From contig QXCR01000204.1 in NCBI GenBank assembly GCA_004380135.1, positions 18,606 through 82,605 on the forward strand: 64,000 nt of DNA, read 5' to 3'. This document shows positions 44,416 to 55,498 of the stretch, in pieces; position 1 is the first letter of the stretch, and each line of letters starts with the position of its first letter. Below the pieces are notes generated by a model. That model did no database searches. It was not told where the DNA came from and saw only the letters and a list, made by a program, of their open reading frames with translations. This stretch comes from Stemphylium vesicarium. Lineage: Eukaryota; Ascomycota; Dothideomycetes; Pleosporales; Pleosporaceae. A program made the position numbers and the translations under genes.

Positions 44416-45249
44416 TGTGGTAGTCAACGTGAGAGATTGATGGTTTCATGTAGGCGCAGCTGTGATTTCGCCTTGACCATGCACTTCTGTGTGCATTAGT
44501 GGTAGGATACGGCGGGTTCGACGGGCACGGCAGCAAGGACTAACCTCTCCACAGAGTACACAATTGACCGAGCGATTCGCAGGGATAGAATAAGTGTGCG
44601 AGATTCTGGGAGGAGAAACCTGGCAAGCGCGGTTGTTCATTGGTAACAGCAAGTCTGGCGTGACTGTCCCACAGGCTTGCCGCAAAATGAATGTTGACGC
44701 CTCTGGGATATAGCATCCAGTTCATACCCTATCCTCCTCTTTGAGCCATGTAAGGGACTGGTAGGTCGAGAGCAAAAGCAGGCGATACGTGAAGCTGGTG
44801 ATGGGAGTACTCCACGCTGGGGAGAGCTGGGAGCACGACCTGATGCGTTATGCGGAAGCAAGCATGCTGGCAGGATAAGGAGGAGAGGTTGATTTACACC
44901 TAGCCGAAGTTGAAGGAGATAGATTTAGGTGTGGTCCGTGTGCTCAACATGGCACGTGCGCTACCAATAAGAGCCCTCACAGCTACGGTGTAGCGTCGAA
45001 AATCAGAAACATTGCTATGCAGGTTAAACATCTGCCAAGCTATGAGCCTCCACAGCGCCTCATGGACCGTCCTGTATTACCAGCCCCTCTACGTCGCTGT
45101 CCGCTGCAACATTCGACCGTACCGTACGTAAGTGAAGAGCAATTGGCCTGACAAAGCGACGATTAATGCGAGCTAGGCAGAACGGAAGGCAAGACAATAA
45201 TTGCGTAGCAGCACAGCTCTACCTATAGTCAGCCTGCGCAACACCAATA

Positions 45250-45615
45250 TTGGTCAGAACCAAGAAGCGTACCAAGAAAATCCACTGGTACCACCAGATT
45301 TCGTGGCTCTTAGCCGCAAGCGCTATAATAACAATGGCAATGCCGCCACACATCTGGACTGATGCTAGGAGTGTGTTTGTGGCGATCAAAAGCCACAATA
45401 GTCGCAGGTACGCTGAGTTGCTTTGCGCTGCGCCTGAGTTCGCGTGCTCATTTAACTTTATCCATAAAAGTGCTGACGATAGAGACGATGCAGCCGCAAG
45501 GCGTACAAGTAATAGCGACGTAGTAGCAGAGGTAGCCTCTATAGCTCTGGCTACAGTCAGAAGAGCTCAAAACTTAGATCAGAATTTCTTACATTGCCAT
45601 ATGTATGATGTCTGA
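45250..45615 (+). CDS. Possible small protein, 121 aa
   Basis: An open frame with basic start MVRTKKRTKK, then one hydrophobic stretch (ISWLLAASAIITMAMPPHIW) that could be a membrane anchor, then a polar, Ala-rich end. No family recognised, no intron, no neighbouring support. Could be chance. Confidence 0.25.
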   Translation: MVRTKKRTKKIHWYHQISWLLAASAIITMAMPPHIWTDARSVFVAIKSHNSRRYAELLCAAPEFACSFNFIHKSADDRDDAAARRTSNSDVVAEVASIALATVRRAQNLDQNFLHCHMYDV

Positions 45616-45709
45616 TGATGTAAGGACGATTAACACGTATACCAACCATATAGTCCAGCGTGGGTACTGAAAGTCTCTTAAGATTCGGGCAAGCTGGTTG
45701 GAGAAAGAG

Positions 45710-46024
45710 TCAGCGCCGTCGTTTACAGAAAAGAAGAGATCCTACGTTATTGCCAACGAATAAGTGTAGGCTGCTTAGCACAACCGTATCGTACCAATAC
45801 ACTTCGCGGCCTGAGAGAGCGACCGCGACTGCGAATAAGCCAACACTCAACAAGCCTATCTGAAGTAGCTCGGTAAACACCGCAATAGCTCTTTCCCAGC
45901 CCCTGCTGATGGCTTTGCTGTCGATATCGTGGTAGATGAGCATGCCGCTTAGCAGGACGGCTGCACTAGAATAGACAGCGAAGCTGATGATGAGGGCGGG
46001 TGTCATAGTGAAGAGAAGCTGCAC
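45710..46024 (-). CDS. Possible small membrane protein, 104 aa
   Basis: An open frame from MQLLFTMTPALIISF with two or three hydrophobic helices (ALIISFAVYSSAAVLLSGML; LLQIGLLSVGLFAVAVAL; VVLSSLHLFVG) separated by short charged loops, ending in CKRRR. The regular helix pattern suggests a real integral membrane protein. Family unknown. Confidence 0.4.
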   Translation of the reverse strand: MQLLFTMTPALIISFAVYSSAAVLLSGMLIYHDIDSKAISRGWERAIAVFTELLQIGLLSVGLFAVAVALSGREVYWYDTVVLSSLHLFVGNNVGSLLFCKRRR

Positions 46025-46749
46025 AGATTGGATGTGATGTGACGTGGGAAGATGCTGCCTTTATCAGTACGTCGCATTCGCCGAGCTCGTCTGTTATCAG
46101 CATGCAGGTGCGGCACTACGGGGAGCAATGCATGAACAAGGCGTCACTATTCCCAGCACGCTGGTCCTCAGCTTTCAGCTATGTCTGACTTAGACATGGA
46201 AAAGGGGAGACTCGGACATCCCCCAGGCACCGATGCACGTCACCTTGCCGGGGGTTGACCATCAGTACCTAATTCAACCTACAAAAAGCACTTCTCCGAA
46301 GATGAGCCTTCGTAGCAAGGATACAAAGTCTACCTATGCTATGTTCTGGTGTCGTTATAGGCATCAGGACCGACAGGAGCTATCCTTCCAGACAATAAGT
46401 AGCATCATCTTGCGGATACAAGACAACAGCTGCCATGGCCCAGACCTGGTCGTGCGCAGCTAAGTGGTGACAACACACTGCATCAGGGGCAGCATTGTGC
46501 AAATAGCAGTGCTAACGCGTTTAGCAAAGAATCCCAGCGGACAACATCTCCACACCCTCGCATTGACGACGGCTCGGCAGAATCTGAGTGGCTGCTAGAG
46601 TAAACCTTGTTAGTGTTTGCAGATAGCGATGGAGGTGGCACTGTCGATGCGAGGCGCAGCGAGGAAGTAGTATAAAGAAACCTTCACTCGCTGTCTTTTT
46701 GCAAGACAATTCCCTTTCATAGCGCTATCACACGACCTGTAGTTACAGA
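46025..46749. other. Intergenic region
   Basis: Upstream of both flanking genes (divergent). Apart from the TATA box at 46671 no feature is clear. A frame at 46233-46463 is not supported. Confidence 0.35.
46671..46677 (+). promoter_or_regulatory. TATA box, gene at 46750
   Basis: TATAAAG 79 bp upstream of the ATG, followed by a pyrimidine-rich leader. Confidence 0.5.
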
Positions 46750-47267
46750 ATGAGCTCTCAAGATACGGTCGAGGACCCCAACTTCAACGTTGACCCGGTG
46801 TGTGCATGTTTGCAACTGGCTGGGCTATTGCTAACTATATTAGAAAACCCTTGCACGTGGTTCTAATAAGCCTCACAAGACCACCGAAGATGACAAGAAC
46901 GTCAGTCTGTCCGCAGTGTCAGAGCCTTTGCTAGGTTTGCGGCCGTAACTAAGGAAAGATGCTATAGCTGACTTTAGCAGGAGAGGCCAAAGACGATAGC
47001 CTGTCGCCTATTTTATCTGACAACTGTATCGCTGGATTACAGATATGTTTGATAGAGTTGATACACGAGGCACAAAATCTCCAAAATGCCCTAAGAGAAC
47101 TGAATAACAAGCTAGAGGACTTGGGAAGTGCAATCGACAAGACAGAGCTGACTTGGAGTCTGGGAAAGGGAGCTGATGTTCGAAAAAGGCCAAGAGAGGA
47201 CGCACGCGACAACAATCACGGCAGAGGAAACGAAGCACCAATGGGAAAAAAGGTACGCTGGAGCTAG
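46750..47267 (+). CDS. Small basic coiled-coil protein, three exons
   Basis: Exons 46750-46797, 46844-46934 and 46981-47267 give 141 aa. Intron 1 has GTGTGT, TGCTAAC and TTAG; intron 2 has GTTTGC, AGCTGAC and GCAG; phases match. The protein starts MSSQDTVEDPNFNVDP, has a leucine-zipper-like helix in exon 3 (CLIELIHEAQNLQNALRELN followed by NKLEDLG), and ends with basic NLS-like segments (VRKRPRED, GKKVRWS). Suggests a small nuclear, dimerising protein; function unknown. The consistent splice signals are the main support. Confidence 0.6.
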
Positions 47268-48413
47268 CAGTAAAAGTTGTCGCACACTAGTATGCTGGGA
47301 TGTTCCAGAAGCACAATACTGTTCAATCAACCTAGTCCTTTATATTTATCCTCCGCCACATGCAACGCTGTATAATAAGGCGGATCTGTAGTTAATTACC
47401 TCGTTATTACAATGTGAGTATCTTATCCGAAAAGAAGGTTGCTGTAGCAAGATTGGCCTCGAAGAATACGTCGCTCCCAACAGGACTGAGTCAGCCGAGT
47501 GAAACTATGACAGCATTGTCGGCCTTGGTCCGCGTTGCATTGTAAGGTTCTGCCACTGTTGCTCCACCTACAGCAGCTAGCCAGATACTCTTCGGGCAGC
47601 ATCTCCGAGGTAGCGCCTTAGGTCGACTATCAGGAGTGACCTGCTGCTGCAGGTAGAGTTGGACCGTTCCGTTAGCTGTTTGAACTACTGCCTACTTCTT
47701 CATCGAGACGGCCACATGAGCGCTTTGGCGCTAGAACGAGACTATCTGGTGGTTGACCAGGAGGTGGGAGGCTGAGAGGTGGTTCAAAGGCTGTTACATT
47801 GGCTACAAACTCCACAGGGCTCCCTAGCCTGGACGCAGGAGCTGCACAGACGAGAAGCGTGGAGGGATTACGTTGATGGAAGCATTGACTCTGCAGTAAG
47901 GGCCGCCGGGCCGCTTAAGCTCAGGCTCATCGCGTTGCAGGACATGGTGAGAAGCCTCGCTCGCTCCGCTTCTGCTGTTCAGGGGGTGGCATGAACGGCA
48001 GGGAGGTGATTTACGAGCAAGAGTGCTTCTGACCAACCCCAGCTATGCCCATGGGTTCTTCTCCTGCAGCATGCGAGGCTACATTACGAGGGAGCAGCCC
48101 TTTTGCTGCATTGAACATGCGCAGTGCAGTGACAACGGGTATACATCTGTTCTAGGCTTTTGTTCGTCATGCGAGATGACTAACAGTAATTAGTTAGATA
48201 CAGTGTAAGCCTGTCCAGCCCAGTTGCATAATGTCGATGCGCCTCTAGATAGCAGTGCAGAGGAACGGGTGATGTGATGGAAGACATATAAGACAGCAAG
48301 TTCCTGCCGCACGGGTTAGCCAGCAGTCACTCCTACTGTAAAACATTCCTTTCACATCAGCTCCTCTACAAAGCTCTCACGTCACTCACCTAATCTCGTT
48401 ATCGCGACCCATC
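47268..48413. other. Intergenic region
   Basis: No supported gene. A frame at 47779-47994 encodes an Arg/Leu-rich helix-like stretch (LHRREAWRDYVDGSIDSAV) without an ATG and may be a relic. A TATAAG box at about 48289 and a pyrimidine-rich leader precede the broken frame at 48414. Confidence 0.35.
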
Positions 48414-48848
48414 ATGCCGAAGCCGCGATCTGGGAAGTGCGTTGAGGCTATGCGTTCGAAGCCCACTCCTTGTCAGCGACATCGCGCTAGTAAGATGGCT
48501 ACCGCCAGAGAGGCCCTGTTGACTGCCGTTCCTCTCAGCATAAACTAGCCTGCAATCGCATATCCGCGGCGGCGAGAGCCATCATTTACGGAGTGGGAGG
48601 ATATAGGCGATGCCAATATCGGTCGCCTTACTAGATGCTTAAATAAGGCAAGTCGAACCCTATGGCCGGCCCATAGGAGGAATCTGATACGCAATAACAG
48701 GACCTGGCGCTACTCGAGGAAGAGACAGCAGAAGATGGAGCGGCGTTTGGAGTGGACACTCCGCCTTGATCTTGTAGTTTTCATCCAAGCCGAAAGGGGC
48801 TTGAGTTTCGCCGCCACCAGCACGTTCGAGTTACTGCAATCATCGTGA
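48414..48848 (+). pseudogene. Possible broken gene, 144 codons with one stop
   Basis: An ATG at 48414 starts a basic frame (MPKPRSGKCVEAMRSKP) that is interrupted only by TAG at 48546-48548 and then stays open for 99 codons (EPSFTEWEDIGDANIGRLTR, RNLIRNNRTWRYSRKRQQKM, LRLDLVVFIQAERGLSFAA) to TGA at 48846. It has a promoter-like leader. Either a relic with a C-to-T stop or a gene with an intron I could not define. No family recognised. Confidence 0.35.
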
Positions 48849-49142
48849 TTACTAGCTATGTATGCTTCATGCCTTGTTCCCTTTACATGTCGCTTTGATG
48901 AGGGAGTAGAGGGTCTTGGCAGAAACTGGCCCACGCGATAATGTGACCCACGCGATGATAAAATACGTTAATGTGATTAATTAAACTCAATTTGGGCTTG
49001 TGATATGCAAGAGTTAAAAATAGCAATCAGCCTTAAAATGGGCTGTATCTACTTCTGGTTTAGTATACTTGCCAAGGAAAGACAGTACTTATTCTTAGAA
49101 CTCGCAGGCTAGTCAACAGTCAGATGAGGTATCACTTAGATG
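48849..49142. other. Intergenic region left of outer inverted repeat
   Basis: AT-rich; nothing recognised. The boundary with the outer inverted repeat is at about 49143. Confidence 0.35.
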
Positions 49143-49363
49143 TGTACACTCGCTTGCAGAATCGGCTTCCGGTATCTACACTTCGCGCCCTTTCTCACAG
49201 TAGGGGTGTCAGCCTTGCTTAGCAGGAGCTATACCTTATACGCTTTAGATTAACTCAAGCCACCTAGCTCCCGCTAGTATCTGTAATATGATACTCCTCA
49301 ATCGCGGGAAAGCTCACAACCCTGTGGCCGGTGCGGGTTAGCCGTCCTGTCTATTAGCGTCGT
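49143..49363 (+). repeat. Left arm of outer inverted repeat
   Basis: Pairs with 62467-62685 over its full length; shared blocks include TCTACACTTCGCGCCCTTTC, CAGCCTTGCTTAGCAGGAGC and GATACTCCTCAATCGC. Confidence 0.85.
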
Positions 49364-51086
49364 GTTACACGGAGGTCCTTCACTAGGGGACGGTTGTGCG
49401 GAGGTTGTCTGGCGACTCAAGAGGAAGGCGGTATTCGGTAAATGACAATCCAATCCAATCCAATGATAGAATAACTAAGTACCAATCCGGGTAAGAGATG
49501 AACTTATGAGAGTTGACCACAACGGGCGTAGAGTAGGAAACCGTCCTTCCCATATACTTGTTGCCTTGTCCGTTGCCATCTCGTCCATCCCATCCATCCC
49601 GGATGCGTGGGATGTTGGGGATGGCTGCCATCCTGCCCGTGACCTGCCATCCGTGATGGTCGTGCTTGGCGGGATGCTAGTCACGTGATCCTTAGCGCCC
49701 CGCGCTGATCATCATCATCTGTTGTGTTGTGCGACGGTTGACCTTCAACCTCGCACACCTCGTCCAAGGGATATCATGAGTGCTTGTTTGTAACACTTCG
49801 CTGGAGGAGTTTGTTAGTTTAACGATGTTGAAGTGGCGAGTCTCTAACGCCAACGTCGTAGTTCTAGAAATAGCCGTTCTACCGTTATTTGCCTGGGACG
49901 ATTATAAGGCTAATGCTCACCCTGTAGTGATTAACGTCCATCCCGCATTAGCGAGAAACCCCCCTCAACGAGACGAGATCCTGAGTTGCGCATTTGTTTT
50001 GTTTGTTTACAAGCCTGAATAGATATGACCAATATATTGCTGTTGACTAGTAACTTCTCTGTAGGCTAGTAGCTAGCAGCATCAAAATTACACATCTTTG
50101 ATCGTGCTGTCGACTGTTTTATGCATAGCGTCTAGAGCCATCGTCGCTTCGTACCCCTGCTTTGCTACAGCCGCATACACAGCTGCTGGTATTGGTGCGC
50201 TACGATTGTAGAGTAGTCGATCATGCACGCTGTTGCAAGCTTGCAGGGCAGAAGACCATGTGTGCATGCGTTCCCGCAGTTTCTCCGCGTCGAGGTATCT
50301 ACGCCAAGTGCATCGAGCTGTATTGACGTTTCTAAGCGAGCTTACTTGGCGCTGAGTTAATCTCACATGTGTGTATTGTATACTATGCTATGCCCGATCG
50401 GCTCAGCGTGTGACGCTTGTTGGGAGCACTCACAGTCACAAGGCTGATGGCTGATTTGAGCTGCTAGCGAGTAGATAAGGGCTTCTCAGTACGCATCAAG
50501 CAAAGGGCTGCGAAGCCTTACACGATATAAAGTCTATTTAGTGAACATACTAACAACGCACCTACAGAGGTCTCGTTCGAGTGCTGTCGCTTAATGTTGA
50601 ATCAGCTAATGAGCAAGACGATTTGTCTGACTACACTTCTCCCAGTTATTGCCAAACTTGTTGTACTATATTATGCTTATTTTTGCTTACCACCAAACCT
50701 AGAGACTAGTCGATGACGTTAGGAAGTTGGTTTAATCAGAGACGCAGCAGACTCAGCTGCGTTCTCCTCAGAAGAGTCTTCCATTAACGCCGAATTAGTA
50801 AAAGAGCTCTGTCCCTCTCCTTTGAGTGCTAGCAACACAAGCAAAGTGCGCAAAGACCTGCACATCTCGTGGTTGTAAGGGTGCGATGGATTGACCATAA
50901 GTGCAAGGTAAACAGTGATGAATTCGATAGAGAAGAAAGCTATCTGAGAGCAAGACGTATCTAATATACGTAACTTGTCGTGCTTCGAGAAGCTTCGACG
51001 AAGTTCCCGAGGATTCTCCGAAGTTCTTGTCAATGCGCCAAGGGCGCCGAAGATTCCACCGAAGGCCACAGGCCAAGGAACACCAA
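49364..51086. other. Left flank of TIR unit 2 and its 3' non-coding part
   Basis: Contains a CATCC-rich stretch (about 49583-49650), the left end of TIR unit 2, and two minus-strand frames: 50088-50366 (92 aa, AEKLRERMHTWSSALQAC) and 50719-51069 (116 aa, begins MAFGGIFGALGALTR). Neither is recognised. The second begins 18 bp after the NLR stop and could be part of a further 3' exon, since a GTAAGG donor lies at about 51102, but no in-phase acceptor was found. Confidence 0.35.
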
Positions 51087-54000
51087 TTAGGGCTTCAGCC
51101 CCTTACAGTGGTCTGGCCCAACCGTCTTCTCATAGCCCACAAGAGCTTGCGAGTACAAGTATCTAGCGTCCTCTATACGACCTTGGCTTCCGCGCAGAGA
51201 TGCAAATGCCAACATGTTCTTCAGCGCTAGAATGTAAGTCATAAGATCACCGGGACTGATCGCTTGCGCATACCCGTCTAGTGCACGCTGGTACATCTTT
51301 TCTGCCTCGTCAAGCCGGCCAAGGTTCTTATAGAGGGTGCCCAAGTTGTTGACTGTGGTGAGTGTTGATGTGTGCGCTAGTCCCCATGCCTTCTCTTTGC
51401 CTTGCAACGCCTGCTGGTACATCTTCTCCGCCTTGTCAAGCTGGCCTAGGTCTGTATAGAGGGCGCCTAAGTTATCAAATGTGTCGAGTGTTGATGTGTG
51501 CTCTAGTCCCCATGCCTTCTCGTAGCCTTGAAGCGCCCGCTGGTACATCTTCTCCGCCTTGTCAAGCCAGCCTAGGGTCTTATAGAGGTTGCCTAAGTTG
51601 TTGACTGTGAAGAGTGTTGATGTGTGCTCTAGTCCCCATGCCTTCTCTTTGCCTTGCAACGCCCGCAGGTACGTCTTCTCCGCCTTGTCAAGCTGGCCTA
51701 GGTCTGCATAGAGAAGGCCCAAGTTGTTGACTGTGCCGAGTGTTGATGTGTGCTCTAGGCCCCATGCCTTCTCTTTGCCTTGCAGCGCCCGCTGGTACAT
51801 CTTCTCCGCCTTGTCAAGCTGGCCTAGGTCCGCATACAGGGCGCCTAAGTTGTTGACTATGATGAGTGTTGATGTGTGCTCTAGTCCCCATGCATTTTCG
51901 TAGCCTTGCAGCGCCTGCTGGCACATCTTCTCCGCCTTGTTAAGCTGGCCTTGATTCTTATAGAGGATGCCCAAGTTGTTGACTGTGCCGAGTGTTGATG
52001 TGTGCTCTAGTCCCAATGTCTTCTCGTAGCCTTGCAGCGCCCGCTGGTACATCTTCTCCGCCTTGTCAAGCTGGCCTAGGTCTGCATAGAGAAGGCCCAA
52101 GTTGTTGACTGTGTCGAGTGTTGATGTGTGCTCTAGGCCCCATGCCTTCTCTTTGCCTTGCAGCGCCCGCTGGTACATCTTCTCCGCCTTGTCAAGCTGG
52201 CCTAGGTCCGCATACAGGGCACCTAAGTTGTTGACTATGTTGAGTGTTGATGTATACTCTAGTCCCCATGCCTTCTCGTAGCCTTGAAGCGCCCGCTGGT
52301 ACATCTTCTCCGCCTTGTTAAGCCAGCCTAAGGTCTTGTAGAGGTTGCCTAAGTTGTTGACTGTGTCGAGTGTTGATGTGTGCTCTAGTCCCCGTGCCTT
52401 CTCTCTGCCTTGCAGCGCCCGCTGGTACATCTTCTCCGCCTTGTCAAGCTGGCCTAGGTCCGCATACAGGGCGCCTAAGTTATTGACTGTGTCGAGTGTT
52501 GATGTGTGCTCTAGTCCTAATGCCTTCTCGTAGCCTTGAAGCGCCCGCTGGTACATCTTCTCCGCCTTGTTGAGCCAGCCTAGGGTGATGTAGAGGTTGC
52601 CTAAGTTGTTGACTGTGTCGAGTGTTGATGTGTGCTCTAGGCCCCATGCCTTCTCTCTGCTTTGCAGCGCCCGCTGGTACATCTTCTCTGCCTTATCAAG
52701 CTGGCCTAGGTCCGTATAGAGGGCGCCTAAGTTGTTGACTGTGTCAAGTGTTGATGTTTGCTCTGGTCCCCATGCCTTCTCGTAGCCTTGCAGCGCTCGC
52801 TGGTACATCCGCACTGCTTGCTGCCTGTCTTCGTCCGCGAGCAAGTACCCAAGACTGTGACAATGGCCTGACCACATCAACGCCTCGACCACCCTCTCTT
52901 TTTCCGATCCGCCGTCTGCTTCGATCCATCCGCTGACACGCAGAACATGCGCCATAACCCGCTTTCGCTTCTTTAGAAACTCCACATCATACTCTTTAGG
53001 CACACTCGACGCTACCAACCCTACTGCTAAGCAACCTAGCTCTTGCCGCTCTTTGTCTTCCGCCAGGTATCCGCACCATCGATGCAGCACCGAATGCATC
53101 GAGTGACTATCTGTGCCTTCCATACCCTCCGCTAGCGAGTAGCGCGACAGCAAGCCCATTGCTTCGCCATACGCCACCTCGTCCTCTGCCACGGCGAGCA
53201 GCCACACAGGGACGTTCGTCTCTGCTGCCATATTTGAGCTTGCCGCAATCAGCTCGTACCACACCTCTCCGCTGTCAAGGAATCCCCATAGCTTCAAAAG
53301 CCAAGCAGCCTCCCTGCTCTGCCGCTGCACCTGCCCGTACGATATAGTCCACGTTGTCAAAACACTTCGGTCGCCATACTCCTCCAGCGGGAAGCGTGCT
53401 TCGCTCTTCATCAGCCGCTCCCATATCCGGCTGTAGTGCTTCGCATACGTGGTTGCGGACGCGTTCGTCTCGCGCATGTACGAGCCGGCTTGGGTGAGGG
53501 CGAGAGGGAGTCCATGTAGGAGCTCAAGCACTACCTCGGCGTCTGCTCGGCTCGCATTAGCAGCCTCTCCACTTCTCCTGTGAAGCCTTCCACTTACCGT
53601 CAACAACCCTCCCAGAGTTGTTCTCCAGGATAGCACGCGCTTGCTCTGCTGCCACTGTTCCCACCTTGACCCCGGAGCCGAGCAGCCGCTGGAGACTAGA
53701 TAGCCGGCTTGTGATAAGGATTAACCCATGATCGGCATGCGGGAAGAATGTCTGCACATTGTATGCCTGCGAGTCGTCTCGGTCGTGGTGGTCGCGATCT
53801 ACGTTATCGATAAGCAAGAGCCAGTGCGTGTTCGATTGGATAGACAGCCACCGCTGACACTCGCGCACCGCCACATCGGCCTGCACAGCCGCATCGCTGA
53901 GCTGCCCTGCACTATCCGCCATTAGCTCGCCGCGCGGGAGTCTCTGCGCCATGTCAACAAACGACTGCTTCAGACTAGCCTCCGACGACCCGTCCAGCCA

Positions 54001-55467
54001 GAACACGGCACTGAACCGGTGGTGGTGCTTTCGCGCAAACTCCACCGCCAGTTGCGTCTTGCCAATGCCGCCTAGGCCGTGCACGACGACGACCTTCCGC
54101 CGGCGTCTTGTTGCGGGCGAGGTTGTGGGCGAGGTTTCAAGAAGGAGCTGCTCAACCGCTCCCATCTCAGCTGGCCGGTCTACAAACTGGCTCACCACCG
54201 GCATGCCTTGCAGATTAAATTCAATCTTGTGCTCGCTATAGTCTGCCACAATAGTTAATCTTTGTTCTGTTTTATCTACCCCAGGGTGTTTGATTACATT
54301 GAGAGCGAGCCGATATAAGTAGGTGAGATGCTTCCACCATACCTTCGACTACCTCGACCACTGTGTCCCAAGTTTGACCTGAAGCCTTTGCAAACTTGTT
54401 CATGTTAAAGTGGGTGCGTGGGAGTGGGTGACTGCTCGTTGCGTCCGTCGTATCAAGGCACCCAGAGCTCTGGCTGACTACAAATCGCTGTGCATGTAGT
54501 TAGCTTAATAATTTACCCACTACTCTTGCACACCTACCGTCCGATCCTCCTTGCCTACGATGCTCCCAACGTTGCTTGTCCACTGCTCCCAGAAACATGC
54601 AATCCTTGTCTTGTCTATCTGGCCCCGCGTTATTTTTAAGTAGTCGCTGACTACGTCACTCAAGTATATGTTCCCTGGCTGCAACACCTCAAGAGCGGTA
54701 GGCAGTACCTGGTCCTCATCATACTCGCGGCGCGCCGCCTCTAGCATCTCCATCTGGTTCATTCCTTCCGCGCCTCGAAACGGTGTACCGAAGAAGATTA
54801 GACCGGTGGTCGATTTGAACACTCCAGGCCAGTCCTTCTGAAATTGCTGGGCTATAACTAGAGTCTGGGATGGCTTTAGCTGCTAGCACGTTGATGTTAA
54901 GTTCACCTCTCACCTTGAGCACAACCAGTCCGCCGAAGCAGTGCGCTACAAACAGCAGTGGACGGAACAAGACATCCTAAGTGACTTAGCAGACATCTAA
55001 CACCTGCCAAAAACACTTCGTACCTTTCTCTTCCGCCTCAAGGCTTCCAGTAGCTGCTCTGCCACTATAGAAACGTTCTGCTGCATTATCTCCTTGCCAA
55101 ACCACTGCGACTGATATCCATATCGCATGATGCGCGCATTTGGCGCCAACGCTGGCAGCATACTTTCCTCGGTGAGCCAGTTGACCCATTGCGGGCTATC
55201 CGCCTGCGCGCACCAGCTGTCATCAGGATGGGCGCCGAGGCCGTGGATCGCGATAATACTAGATGAGTTAGTGTAATTCTGAGCAAGCAGATTTTACAGG
55301 TCGACGTACTCAATGATCTGGGTTGCGTCTGCCGGTGGCTCGCGGAGCACCTTTAGGCCGATGTCGTCGTCTGTCACCGCTCGGACCTGGTTCCGCGTCA
55401 GCCTTGGCACGATTCGGTCTGCTGCCGACCCACCATTGCGTCTGTCAGAGAGCAGCGTCTGCTTGGG
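51087..55467 (-). CDS. Hydrolase-NB-ARC-TPR NLR protein (SesB-like N-terminus)
   Basis: Seven exons fit in phase: 55467-55298, 55258-55024, 54976-54914, 54864-54534, 54477-54343, 54242-53598 and 53542-51087, giving at least 1344 aa without any stop. The first exon is unresolved, since an AG acceptor precedes 55467; MLHQ at 55495 is one candidate start. Order: alpha/beta-hydrolase (IIAIHGLGAHPDDSW, nucleophile elbow FVAHCFGGLVV with Cys where Ser is usual, GLIFFGTPFRGAEG), NB-ARC (FVDRPAEM, P-loop VHGLGGIGKTQLA, Walker B HWLLLIDNVDR), a winged-helix-like part, then 12 nearly identical 42-residue TPRs with degenerate flanking ones. In fungal NLRs, SesB-like hydrolases act as N-terminal effectors in heterokaryon incompatibility or defence; TPRs are the sensor. 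Located inside TIR unit 2. Confidence 0.85.
51290..52830 (-). repeat. TPR-coding tandem array, 126-bp unit, 12 copies
   Basis: GTGTTGATG-type markers recur every 126 bp at 51361, 51487 and so on to 52747. Each unit encodes LGxLYxxLGxLxKAEKMYQRA plus a linker ending EHTST. Two sub-types mix: ALYADLGQLDKAEK and NLYKTLGWLNKAEK, and linkers alternate QGYEKAWG with QGKEKAWG or QGREKARG, a sign of unequal exchange of multi-unit blocks. Confidence 0.9.
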
Positions 55468-55498
55468 CTGTTAACAGATACGACTGGTGCAACATAAG

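Larger units (their letters stand above)
43152..45249. other. 2.1-kb region without a supported gene
   Basis: Contains a TATA-like promoter (about 43585), the diverged direct repeat at 43658-44240 and the inverted repeat arm at 44228-44415. A frame at 43223-43462 (79 aa) is Pro/Ser-rich and unconvincing. Confidence 0.4.

Noticed and set aside
54520..54822. Separate small hydrolase gene
   Set aside because: Splice signals and phases join it to the NB-ARC-TPR exons, giving one NLR.
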